DNA of 64,000 nt from assembly GCA_900708905.1 (NCBI GenBank), contig CAADRB010000002.1, positions 3,460,365 through 3,524,364 of the forward strand. Direction: 5' to 3'. Positions 1 to 11,600 of this stretch are shown piece after piece. Position 1 is the stretch's first letter; the number at the start of each line of letters is the position of its first letter. Position numbers and translations under genes: made by a program. The DNA is from Hymenolepis diminuta. Its lineage: Eukaryota; Platyhelminthes; Cestoda; Cyclophyllidea; Hymenolepididae. The notes under the pieces are model-generated. The model did no database searches. It was not told the DNA's origin and saw only the letters and a list, made by a program, of their open reading frames with translations.

Positions 1-109
1 CGGGAAAAAATGATCACCTAAAGAAGGACAGCGCAATGTTCGAGATTAGATAGCATTTGAGATGGAGAGAACAGAACTTCCTAAGCACATTATGAAAAGT
101 GTTTACAGC

Positions 110-285
110 ACTTGACTTGGGTAAAGGAAAAGCATTTTTGAGTCACTCTAATGAGAACCTTGTATTCTACTGCTAGTACGATTGGCCAACCACACCACTG
201 GGTATGTAGCGATGGGCATCGATCTCGTGACCTTTGATAATAACAGAAATGTACGTTGACCACCGCACAATCGGCGCACGACAAA
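110..285 (-). repeat. tRNA-derived SINE copy, reverse orientation
   Basis: Read on the minus strand it has the family core: the stretch around the B box (GGTCACGAGATCGATGCCCA, about 231-212), then ACCCAGTG and a GGCCAATCG block. The 3' part is worn. Confidence 0.55.
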
Positions 286-1609
286 ACAAGATTGTACTCC
301 AAGAAAAATTTTTCTGTGCGCTCGTCTACAGTTAGCATTAACTTAAATTACTAATCTATTTATCCCATTTTTGAGTTATGCCAATTTTCAGTTGCAAATT
401 AAAAGGTGGAAGCCCTTCTTGATCTCTCCTAATGCTCATATCCAGCCATGATCTCTGTCCATTTTCTATCATATTTGGAGATATTAATATAGATAGCGTG
501 TGTAAACGCGAAATTGCGTAGTGTGGATCGACTGACTTTGTCTTCTTTGTGTATCATTGACGATTAGAGTAAGAAGACCTATCAGTCATCATGGGCGTAC
601 TACATATTCTCTGATCGCTCGTAATGCGAATGCCTAGCCGCGGTATCTCTCACCTCAAAGGTTTTCTCTAACTTAATTTGAAGCTATCTACAGAATATAC
701 TAAATTCGGTTTCCATCCGATAGAAAAATCCAAAAGATTTATTGAAAAACTTATAAAAAAGAAGCAGACAGAAATTTAAATCCAGCTTCTCCCATCTGCA
801 TGCTCACTACCATTTAATTGGATGGTAAATGACATAAATGAAGACTGGTATTGAGGATGGTTTTTTAAGACTCCTGATGATAAGACTATGGTATTCAAAT
901 ACGAAAATGCATGTAAATAAAGGGTTAGTAAATCATGAACAAGTGTTTTACTGTGCTTGCTGTAAATCCAGATAATATAACTCACAAAACTGGATATCAA
1001 AATGCCTAAATTAAGAGATCGGAGCATTGACAAACGCATATACTGTTAACTTCTACACATGTGTGAGCAGGGAAATCTTAAGACTGCTACGGTCAATCAA
1101 AGACTAGTGATTAAAAATGATAAGCGAGTGAAAACCAATCACAAATCGCCTTGATCGACTCAAAGTATCAATAAGAGTGAACCGATTACATTTATCCAAT
1201 TAATTCACCCTGTGTGTTTACTTCATCTAAAACTTTTGCTGATTCACTTAGTCTCTTTCTTGATCGAAGGAAAACATTTTAAGGATTGGTCTAGATTCAT
1301 TCCCATAAAAAGACCATGGTCTAATCTTTAGCGTGTGGCCAATTTGCTTCTACTTTTTTAGAATGTTTAATCTCAAAAAATCAGAGAGCAAACTAAAGTA
1401 CATACAGTAGGGCTAATAGATATCGTGAGAAGAATTTTATCTTTCGAGATCAAATAATTATTTTCCTGAGATCATACCTTTGCTCACGAAAAATCGAAAC
1501 ACAAATATTGCAGTAGTAATAGCATGAAAATAGACTAATACAGCGTTATGGAGATTCGAACATTATTACACCGGTCTACTCAGAATTACCAAGCTCGTGT
1601 TAACGTCAC

Positions 1610-1790
1610 TTAATATAGGTAGAGAGAAGGTATCTTGCAGCCACTCTCATGAGAAAATAACTTTCTACCACCCCTTTTATTAGCCGGAATTAAACAGTGC
1701 GGCTGAACCCACATATCACCGATCTCGGCCTCGTGACCTCTAGCTTGCACGTTTACCAATGCACAATCAGTATACTTCAATTCCAGATAT
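1610..1790 (-). repeat. tRNA-derived SINE copy, reverse orientation
   Basis: Minus-strand sequence shows an A-box-like GTGCATTGGTAAACGTGCA, the GAGGTCACGAGG block before the B box, and the downstream 'ccggctaataaaaggggtgg' block shared with copies at 13.5 and 18.4 kb. Confidence 0.55.
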
Positions 1791-2488
1791 TGTTGTACAG
1801 GGGAAACATGCAATAAAATTACAATTGTACGAAAGAGATGCGAGAAGTGCTAAGAACAGACAAGCAAACCAACATTATTACTGATTTTATTTATCTTTGG
1901 CGATTTACTGGAGATGGTCTGAATTCAGCCAAATATTTTAAGGAAGGAAATAAAATTTGACATCTGTAGTTCAGTTTCGAAACGAACGTACTTGAGCAAT
2001 GCACTTGCACAGTACCAAATTCATCCGCGTTAAATTAACAAGTGTTCATTTGAAGGAAGGAGATTCAATGCACAGTGAATTTAATGACGCAATTATGAAA
2101 TATCTTTTGAAATCATAATGGGATTAAAATAAAATAAATACCAGATAATGAGTTTACTATCAAATGCAAAATGCGAATTGTGCATTATGAAAGGTAAATC
2201 ATAATTTAGAAAACTTACTGAGTTAGATTACCCTTAAGAGTATGTGCAGATATACCATTACCCTAAGGAGAACTTTCACCTCTTCATATTAACTTGCCCT
2301 ATATATGAGATATCCTTACTATAGCTCAACATACCGAATGAAGCCTTTCAGTAGTAGCTACTTAGTATAGCGGCCCAGGACATGAAATCATCAAGAAATT
2401 ATAAGATCACACATATTAGAAATAGTTCAGGTACTTGTTGTAGAATGTGCTCAAAAAAGAGAATTAACCTTAAAATCTAAACACGTAC

Positions 2489-4215
2489 CAGGGATAACAA
2501 TGGGCGGAGCCATAAACATTTGCGGAACACCCGTTCCCAAATTCGAGGGCATAACTCCGGGAAATTGCACATTTGGTGGGAATACAGGAAACGGGAACTG
2601 TAATCACAAACATAAATCAACGCTTAGGAGAGAGAAAAGCAAAACAGTATATATTCCTTTTCTGTAATTACTTGATGTCCTTGTTGAGCATTACTGTCCG
2701 CACTATTTCGCCCAGAACTGCGTTGAAAATCTATTCGTATTTGAGCCGAACCGCCACCGCCCCTACGATTCTGTGACTGATCACCTCGTTGTCTTTGCTG
2801 GCCAGCGACATTCGCTGGAGCCGGTCTTGGGCCTCTCTGATTTCCTGCCGCCTGTTCACCAACTCCCGGTCGGAGGATATTCATACGACAAGTGGGACAA
2901 GTCTGTTGACGCTGGAACCAGTTTCTAAGACAACTGGTATGGAAGATGTGCCCACATGGTAGACGTTTGATAGTTCCAGGAGCAATGCTAGGAGGAGGAG
3001 TCTCTGTTGGTGTCCCAGCAACAGCAGTTTGCACCATCTCCTCTCGACAGATAATACACACAGTATCATTTGAAGCAGCCATTTCAGCACCAGTTACATC
3101 ACCAAACACACTATTCATCAATCGAATAGCTCGTCGCGACATTACCAGATTCTAAAATTTCACCCGAAAGAAAAACAATTTTCAAAATTTCATTTAAGAC
3201 AGCGATATGTAGCAAGGAAAACTAACTCTGATAGTTTTCTTCAGGAATCGCAGATTGAGATAAATTGGTCGAATAATAAAGAGAGGGAAAGGGTGGTGTC
3301 GCCAGAGAATTGGAGCAAACTCGGTATAGAAGAAGACGCGAAGCATTCCAACGATAACATCAACATAGAGCAGATAGAGAGATTTTTGATCCCATTGACT
3401 TTCTTGTATTGAGTCAAAAACTTGAATAGCATAGCGCAGAAGTATTGAAATTAAATCGAAAAGCAGAATATAGTACTGAAAGAATACAATAGGTAGACTA
3501 CTACTAAAAAATAGAACTGAAAAATTATTTTCTTCAATTAACTTACTTCGGCTCCAACAGCAAGAGATGAAACATTTGTTGTTGAAACTCCCCAATAGAA
3601 ATGGGCAATATGAAAAATATCCACGAAAGCTAGCACAAAAGCAAAACCTAGCGAATCGATGATAAAAGATGGCTAATAAGATTTACTTATTGTCCTAATA
3701 TGGAATGAAGGTCGAATAACTGGAGTTCGTTCCATCTAGAAAACTGAACGAGAGCATATTGCTAACTTACGAGATCGACACGTCCTTCCAGTAGCCAATG
3801 GAAGCCCTTCATGAAAACAATCAGCAAAATTAAAAATAAGAATTTGGTGCTGATCTCTTCTTGAAAGAACGTGAAAAGTAGACACATATCGAATGATGTA
3901 TATAGAATACGAGTAAATACGTTCTAGAGAATAGTTATATACGGAAAAGAAATACTATACATCAAATTCCGAACGCTGAATTTCACCGAAAAATATATAA
4001 CTAATAACCTTGGCGAGTAAGAACAGAAAAGCGAAAGATTGCATAATTATCAACTAAATCGTGATTTAAATATGGAACGTTACTGCAAAGTATGGTTTGT
4101 GTTTTGTGAGGTAAACGACTGTTGGATAGAATTGTTTCTTTTGGTAATAAGCGCTGACTACTGAAAACGTTGTTAACACCGTTAACATAACAATAGCGGC
4201 AAAAAGATTACGCAT
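2489..4215 (-). CDS. SYVN1: HRD1/synoviolin, ER membrane RING E3 ubiquitin ligase (3' end missing)
   Basis: E3 ligase of ER-associated degradation: it sits in the ER membrane, forms the retrotranslocation channel and ubiquitinates misfolded proteins. Exons on the minus strand: 4215-4084, 4053-3961, 3923-3771, 3735-3687, 3647-3547, 3475-3227, 3151-2672, 2597-2489; all boundaries are GT-AG and phases agree. The N-terminal half (residues 1-259) holds the multi-span membrane domain and follows human SYVN1 closely, for example [11 protein letters not shown] near residue 27 and [12 protein letters not shown] near residue 112. The RING-H2 is at residues 291-347: C291, C294, C325, H327, H330, C333, C344, C347. 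The first RING loop carries about 18 extra residues (TP-rich) compared with human. After it come a Gly/Arg/Gln-rich stretch and a Pro/Phe-rich exon like the human proline-rich tail. The last exon seen ends in phase 1, so at least one more C-terminal exon is needed; I could not find it in 1-2488. Four introns are 30-39 bases long. Confidence 0.95.
3648..4083 (-). other. Cluster of 30-39 base micro-introns in SYVN1
   Basis: Introns at 4083-4054 (30 bases), 3960-3924 (37), 3770-3736 (35) and 3686-3648 (39) all start GT and end AG. The 30-base intron is divisible by three but contains an in-frame TAA, so it must be removed. Removing each one joins codons that align without gaps to human SYVN1. 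The later introns are larger (71, 75 and 74 bases). Confidence 0.88.
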
Positions 4216-4240
4216 CTTGCCCTTTTCTAAGTTAAATCCT
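4216..4240 (-). promoter_or_regulatory. Splice acceptor just upstream of SYVN1 start (possible trans-splice site)
   Basis: On the minus strand an acceptor-like TTTAACTTAG ends at 4227, only 11 bases before the ATG at 4215, with a CTGAC branch-like motif upstream. Such a short leader before the ATG fits spliced-leader addition, but an ordinary upstream 5'UTR exon would look the same. Confidence 0.4.
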
Positions 4241-5699
4241 GGTCAGCCCTATCTAGGTATACGTTAAACTGTGAATTGAAATCAAGTAATGATTTGAGTT
4301 GGCAAATAATACAGTTGAACACGAGAAGCGATAACTTAAAATTTACTTTAGAAAAGAATTTCGTGAAATAATTCCTTCTTGTCATTTTAAATTTTGCAAA
4401 ATTTTCTCGTATATGCAAATTTAAATATCATTTAGCACATTAATATTACATTCTAGTAGCAGTAAAATGTGATATTGACGTAGAACTTTAGACGCATTAT
4501 TTTATTTCTTATTTTTACTAGATAATTAGGCCACTGGAAAAATAGCAATATGTAGTTTTATTAGAATATATATTTTAAATCCGATATTACATGAGTGGAA
4601 AGCAGGGTGTAACATTATAGACATTCTCACAGCCATGCAATTTAATATATTAGGTAGTTTGATAAGTACTAAAAAATTTAACGCTTCTTACGGCATGAAT
4701 GATGAGATTACCCAGTTTGCCCCTGCCGGGTAGATGTGTGTAATGTGTAAAGGCGCTCCCTCAAATCTCCCGTCTTTTTACTAAAACGTTTAGAGAGCGA
4801 ATCTTAAATAGTAAAAAAGACGGTATAAAATTTCTAAATGAATTCTTATAAAAAGGCCAATCTTGAGACTTGTTTTTGTTTTAAATCTATAGTACATATG
4901 TATTAAATAAGCCATTATAAAATTTCAAATTGGTACGCTTTCCTTAAAATTCAAGACATTTATATTTGTTAATGCTGGTCTTTCCATTTATTTACTCTAT
5001 TTGATATACGGGCAATTAACATTTCTCATGTCGTTCTCCTGAATTTTCTGTGTCACCGAATTCAATTTTACACCATGTCTTCAAGTCTTTAATGATATTA
5101 GCACGTACGGTTAATGCGCATCTCTCATTTTCTTCCTACTTTGTGCATTTTCGGCTTCTTGATATATTTTCATCTTAACCGACAAAAGCTGTCCACTCGG
5201 GTTGGTCTATGATGTAACAATATATCATCGATTAATGACAAAGATTTCTATGAGGACTTCTGCCCCTCACTACTATTGAATTAGCATAAAATAAGGATAG
5301 TTTGATGCAAATTAGGCTCTATCACTTTACAGGAGAAATCATGACTTTTATTATAATTCAAAAAGAATTTATTTTGAAAGATTAGGATGAATTTTATCTA
5401 ATTCCAGCGTTTTAAATAATTTTGCTATTTTTTCCTGAGTTTTGGTTAATGTTCTTGAAATAACTGAAGCCATTGAAGTAGCTCTTATCCCAAGTGAACC
5501 GATTTTTATAGTCTGCCTGAGATAGGCTTAGAGATACCTCCTATAACTCCAAGTATCTTCCTAAAAGGAGAAAAACAAGAATTGAAATTAATCATTTGTG
5601 TATCAGGAGACCGAGAAGGCGGGAGAGAGAAGAATTGGAAATGCAAAGGCTGAAAGACGTCACAATTGTGTGCGTGAAAATGAAATTAAGTAAAAGGTG
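4241..5699. other. Non-coding AT-rich stretch
   Basis: No open frame longer than about 60 codons resembles a protein family. It lies upstream of SYVN1 on the minus strand and may contain its promoter, but I see no clear motif. Confidence 0.5.
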
Positions 5700-8350
5700 A
5701 AATAGAGCGTTAGCTGGTTTGACGGTTAACGTCACACTGTCTCCTATTGGTCATCGACTGCATAATTCATGTTGGCTGCGTTTGACCTAGTCTATTTGAC
5801 CCGGTGTAACAATTAGGTCAAGCAGTGGGTCACCACCGTACACGTTCTACAATGTTCTACCTTTTTGGATTTTATGATATATTGTAAATAGCTGGAATGC
5901 TTTAAATGAGTTCGAAAAGGAGATTTGCTAAATATTAACAACACCGTTACTAGATTTGGAAGATTTCTGCAGGATGTGATTTCCCTGAACCCTCCTGATT
6001 TATTGTAGGATTTCCCATAGCACGGAACTGGAAATAAATTATATATTAATGTAGTGCTTCTATTTTACTAGGTTTGGGAATCCGATATTCTAAAATCCAT
6101 TTCGCATAAAAAAATTATGGATTTGAGACGAATTACTGATTAAAATGACAAATGTTATCTTTCATTTAAAAATAAATAAAAAAGGTTGGCTGAAGGAGAG
6201 CTTATAGATCATGGAAGTTATACAATGCTAGAAAACGCACTCTAACCAGTTTGCATACATAAATATTGGTGACTAGAACCAAGCAGGATGTTAACATAAA
6301 CGATAGGATGAATAGGATGTGAAGAGTCGAAGCCGAATATTAATAGTTAAAGGCAAAGGAACTCGATGCGATGTGAAAATAAATATATTATTTTGATATC
6401 TTTCCTTTTTAATAATATTTTGATAGCACCGCGAAGAATTTCACTATCTTTTAATTTGGTATACCAATAGACAAATTAATTTGAACTGGAGCGAAAAGCA
6501 ATCATTACTTGGTTTTTCATGAGTTTAAATGTTTTTACAAATTCTTATTAAGTTGACTCCCTTTCTACAAATCTTCACGCCTTTGTAGAGTTGTAATGAT
6601 AATATGCAATATTTTAAGCAGATCTCAACGAAATTTTATATTCCTGCTTATGAGTATTAAATGGGAAGGACTGGGTCGAATTTTCGAGGGGTAATTGCTT
6701 ACTGCTGGATTTGTTTCAGCTATGAATTCGTTACTAATTTCATCCAGGTTCTCCCAAACAGGACTTTGATATTCTTGCCTGTCCTAACTGTAACTTTGTG
6801 CCTAACACTGTTGTTGTATCACACCACTTTCCCTGAATTACATATTTAGATTGTTTATGTAAACTCCTACTTGTCATTTTATATGATCATACGTGCTGCA
6901 TTAATTAAATTTATTGCTTAAAGTAGTTAGCTACATTAAATACATTCTCTTCCTGATTTCTCTTGTTAATGCTGTAAATATTAACACTGTGCTCAGATCA
7001 CTTAATAACTGCAAGCTGGAAGATACGTCACGACTGCATGCACGATAGTGAAATTTCGACATAGTGCGCACGAGAGGGTTAACCAGCCTGATCTAATTTA
7101 TGCGTCACACGGGTGCTGCTAGTCCTTGCGTCTCATGCTTACTGTGCTTGACCCACTGTATGCAAACTGACGTGACAATTAGGTTAAGCAAAGCTATAGG
7201 TCATCACCGTGTGCGTACTAAAATATTGCCATATTCTACCATCTCCAATTTTATGATATGCTGTAAACAAGTGGAATGCTTTAAAATAAGTTTTATAAAG
7301 TTCAGAGGTTTACACGACGATGCTGTAAAACCGAATATAATATAGGCCAAAAGATAAGATCGAAAGTGATATTAATTAAGACTTGAGTGAAAGTATTGGA
7401 AACATTTATCAAACCAGTCCTTCTGTACGGTTCATCTACTGTTATCTAATCGTCAGTTGGTTGATAATGGATTACTACTCGAGGAGTGATGATGAAATCG
7501 TATGGTAGGAAACAAATAATGTTAAAGTACTAGGAGAAAAAGTCACAGAATTACAAGCCCATGTTCAAGTCTTCACAGAGAAGATGAGATTTTAGCAAAA
7601 ATGCTGTTGAAATTCCATTTACCAAAAATAGACGCTGATAGGTATGCACACAAAGAGCTGGTCAAGGAAACTAAAAATGGTTGATAAATGGGTGTTTGAA
7701 GAGAAATAAGATAAAATTTACATGATGAGTCCTACAGAGAAATTTATTCCTCGTATTTCAGAATATCAACCACAATGTGTGTAGTTCCTTTGTCATTGAC
7801 TCTGCAAATGAAATTGTGATGATATAGCGCTAGCGGATCCATCACCAATCCAAAGATAACCTACCAACTGGTTAACTTCTCTGTCAAGTAGATGGGCATC
7901 ATAAAATTATTTAAAAAGTGGATGGCTGTGCATTCTCATAAAACATGTCACGCAAGATTTTCCATTGTGGAAGATGATGAAAGAAAGAGTAAGTTTGACC
8001 GAACTACAACTTGTAAAAACAGTCGACCTGAAGTTTCTTAAGTTCATATGAAGTAGGATTAATCTGATTTCCTGACTCTCACTTCTACTGTCTTAATGCT
8101 CCCTCTTTGAAGCGTGCTGCAGACTAACTTATGTGTATGTAATCCCGATTATTAGCATATTATTATTTATTCTAGGCCATTATTGTTTGACCCAACATCC
8201 CCTGAATGATCAGTTTAGATTGCTTAGTGAACTCCTCGGCTGGGATAACAATTTTAGTTATGTCAACTTTGTCATGCTAATATCATGTAGATATTATATA
8301 AGAACATTTTGCTTCCTCAACCTTTGGAAGACGATGGAATTAAGGTGGTA
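5700..8350 (+). repeat. Decayed tandem duplication, unit about 1.37 kb
   Basis: Three separate anchors recur at almost the same distance: CAATTAGGT(C/T)AAGC at 5810 and 7176 (1366 apart), TTTTATGATAT...GGAATGCTTTAAA at 5870 and 7249 (1379 apart), and CCCTGAAT...TTTAGATTG at 6831 and 8200 (1369 apart). Constant spacing across the interval indicates an old head-to-tail duplication with many substitutions and small indels, not independent insertions. No gene is seen in either unit apart from the reverse-transcriptase trace at 7387. Confidence 0.6.
7387..7446 (+). pseudogene. Fragment of non-LTR retrotransposon reverse transcriptase
   Basis: Twenty codons read VKVLETFIKPVLLYGS followed by a few residues and a stop. 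This resembles the conserved C-terminal reverse-transcriptase segment (...RPVLLYGSETW) of RTE/Jockey-like elements. A stop lies directly upstream and downstream, so it is a dead remnant. A chance match cannot be excluded over so short a span. Confidence 0.4.
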
Positions 8351-8389
8351 AGACTGACCATCATAATTAAACACTAGGTTAATTAGCAT

Positions 8390-8650
8390 ATGATATCGTA
8401 GACAAGAATCGGTTCAGTTAGGCAGGTGATAAATCATGAAATTTGAATTTTGGAACATAAACAATCCATTAAATAAATAATATACAACTCGAATCTGTAA
8501 GCCAAATGAAGTAAGATCATTTGATAACCTAACTTAACTTTCAATATCTTTTCGATTTCTTCTCTTTTTTCCTATGATACACTTACTGTTAATCGATATA
8601 TGTTGTTTTTCCCACGATGCAAGATCGTATAATTTGTCTTCTTTTGAGTT
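8390..8650 (+). repeat. Dispersed repeat family R2, copy 1
   Basis: Shares the order of blocks TCGTAGACAAGAATCGGTTCA, a TTTGAATTTTGGAA block, GAAGTAAGATCATTTGATA, CTTTTCGATTTCTTCTC and GTTAATCGATATATGTTG with copies at 18.05 kb and, in part, at 19.4, 22.97 and 37.6 kb. Identity of the element is unknown. Confidence 0.5.
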
Positions 8651-11600
8651 ATAACAAAATATGTAAACTCTTACCAGCCATTCTAAATTGGTACATGTCT
8701 TTCACGAAGTAAATTTCATGCTTAAAAATCTTCCTGGCCTCTCTATCCCCTGTTAATACTGCAGACACTACGGCCCTCTAGGTTTCTTAATAACTATGAG
8801 TGATCTCAATGTAGTTTCAACAATGATGATTTGAAGGAAGGCAGATCAATTAGGGGGCTGTACAATATGCTGAGTTATCTCTCCTTTCTCTAACATACTT
8901 ATTCTTTTTGCATTAATAGGACATTTAATTTTGCTCGAAGGTTTAATGCTTGAAAATGTATGCAAAAAATCATTTTCAATAAATATCCTCGTTTTAATAT
9001 ATTTCCTTTAAAATATCAGTATTTTACATCAAATTATAGCCAATACTCCGGTGGTGCCATAGCAACTGTAGTTTACTTGTCATTTATCCCATCATATCAA
9101 ATTGTAACATGGAGAAGCACTGGGATGATCTTGCTGTTTGGACAATGCCATCTGTCAAACAGGCCGGTTTATATAGGGTCATATTACGCGTTATTGGAGG
9201 AGGGAGTGTCTTCGTTTCTAAGGCGTGTTTGAAGTCAAATATTATATATATTATTCTCAGCCTTGCGTAAGAACTAATCTATTGAAAAAATTCTGTTCTT
9301 CTGTAAATTAATATAATTTAATTTTTGCTAAGGCAGATATCAACTTAAAAATAAATCGTATGTTTCTTTTGATTGCGGTTTGCCATTTAGTTTTCCCTTG
9401 AACGGTTTTTTGCTCTGAAATTTGGTGTAGATTATAATGGAAATTGGGTACATACGGCATACCTATCCAACATTCTCAATGCTTGTTCTTAGTAGGAACG
9501 CTTGGTTAGGAAAAAGCAGACCTGTTATTAACTGATGTGCAGGCACCTCCCTCCCCCTCCCCCTCCTCCCCTCCTTTGTACTTGATGCGGTATTGTGCAA
9601 AGGGTGACAAATTGCATTGAGTCACACATCAAAATCGGAAGTACTATCATTGATATTGTTAAATTTTGTTCTTAGCTTTTCTTCATAACCTATAAAAATG
9701 CCAAATATTTACTAATTTTAATCACAAGATCCATTTAAACCTGAGCAGTAGCTAAGTAATCCAAATGAAGGTTGGAAAATTTCAGAGATTAAAGACCAGG
9801 GCATTAAAAGAGCCTTATTTAATTAGAGTTGGAGAATCTTCAGATCGTTTGATTTTTATTTAATAGGCATAATCCGCTGCATCTTGGCTAACTCCTACGT
9901 TTCTAGAAGAGAGCTCATGTCTTCAATGTTCAAAGTTGACCTGGGGGTTGATGGAGAACGAGGTGTTTATCGAACCATCTTCACACATTCACGTCTTCAA
10001 ACAGCCCAATAGGACAGCAGAAAATACTTGCCCATTTGCATTATAATTAGGAGAGCTCCTTGGAATTCTTGGGATCTTTTTGGATCTTCTTAAAATTTTA
10101 TTATTTTAACCAGTTAATCGACTCATTCCAACATTATNNNNNNNNNNNNNNNNNNNNNNNNNNNNNNGGGGGGTCATGAATAGGCACGTGGCCTCTTCCT
10201 CAACCTGATCCATCTTAATAAAAATTTCGGGGAATAGGGAGTAACATGGTATAGTTTTCAACAATAAGGTTACTAAGTTTTGGGAAATTTAAGCACCTAA
10301 ATTTCATTTGAAATCAGTGGAGAGTGAAGAGTGGGGTGTGAACAATTTATTGAGGAGGAAAATTTTTGTCAATTTCGCTTCAGTGAACAAGCTCCACGAA
10401 AACGCCGGTGACTTTTTAAACCCCTCAATGTCTGCTATTGAGAAAATTTTAATTGCTGAGAGAAACATTCTTTCACAATTGCCTACTTTTTAAAAAGTCG
10501 AAATGTTACTCTTTGAATGAGTTATATTTTTGACTGATTGATGTTCATTAAAGTATTCATAATATTTTGTAAATACAAAAGAATAGAACAGAGCAATGAA
10601 TTTATTATATAACTGAAAAACCGATGGGTATGAATGTCTCAAATAAATGACATTTTTCTGTGAAAAGGGTTGAAGATCAATGTGATGGAGGATGAAGAAA
10701 TTATATCGACTGGAGAAAAATTAATGTAAGCACGAATTCACCTATGTTTAATAAAAATCAATCAAGGATTGAAGGAACTACAATTGCTTTCCATATTTAA
10801 TGTTCAATTATTTACAGCTCTTTTCGAGTTTATCCGAATTATTATTTATCGTATATTTCATAAATCGGCATAAAAAGAACGTTACTGAACTATTATAAAT
10901 CGCAGTTACAATTTCATTTTTCAATATGTGAAAACGACTGAAATAGGGTAAGTGAGGGGTGAGGATCGAAAAGAAAGCGTTAAAAGGCTATTTCATTTGA
11001 TTTTTGGAACTTCACGTTTCAAAATTCAAATTTCATAATTCGTCCCCTGGCTTACTGAAAAAATTCTTATCCGGTTTCCAATGCTTTTTGACCGGCTATT
11101 TAATTTCGATAGTCGGTCTTGCCACTTCAAATCATTGTCTTTCGAATGCCGTAAAAGCAGCACCACTTTACATGATCTTTCCTTCTTATTTCTATTCTGA
11201 AGAGATTCATTTATGTTACTAAAGTTTTATCAAGCGGATATTTCGTTTTCACTGAACCAATTAATCCGTCAATCAGAGATATGAGGACAAAAGTTTTGAT
11301 TTTATTCAAAAAACGCATTGATTACATTAATGATGAATTAACAAAAGGGAAATAGGTCAATAACGTGTGGTTGGACCATTAAGTGACCTCGTAGCCATGT
11401 TAATTGATTAAGTGAGTAATGACCCCAAGTCGGTAATCCAAATTAACCTTCCTTATCTCACAAATTATAAGCAATCGGAAAAGTATATTTCAATCATTCA
11501 AAGTAACACATCGCTTATTAAGAAAATTACTGAGTAGACTAATTCCTAGTTGGTTGTTGACTCGGAGAAGTGGGCATTAATGTAAAACAAAAATAGAACT

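Larger units (their letters stand above)
1..2488. other. Non-coding, downstream of SYVN1 exon 8
   Basis: AT-rich sequence. I looked on the minus strand for the remaining SYVN1 C-terminal exon (a coiled-coil region in relatives) and saw no convincing match. It holds two reverse-orientation SINE copies, listed separately; the other short open frames look like chance. Confidence 0.5.

Noticed and set aside
1..2488. C-terminal exon of SYVN1
   Set aside because: Expected in this stretch or beyond the left edge, but no frame on the minus strand resembled it well enough to report.
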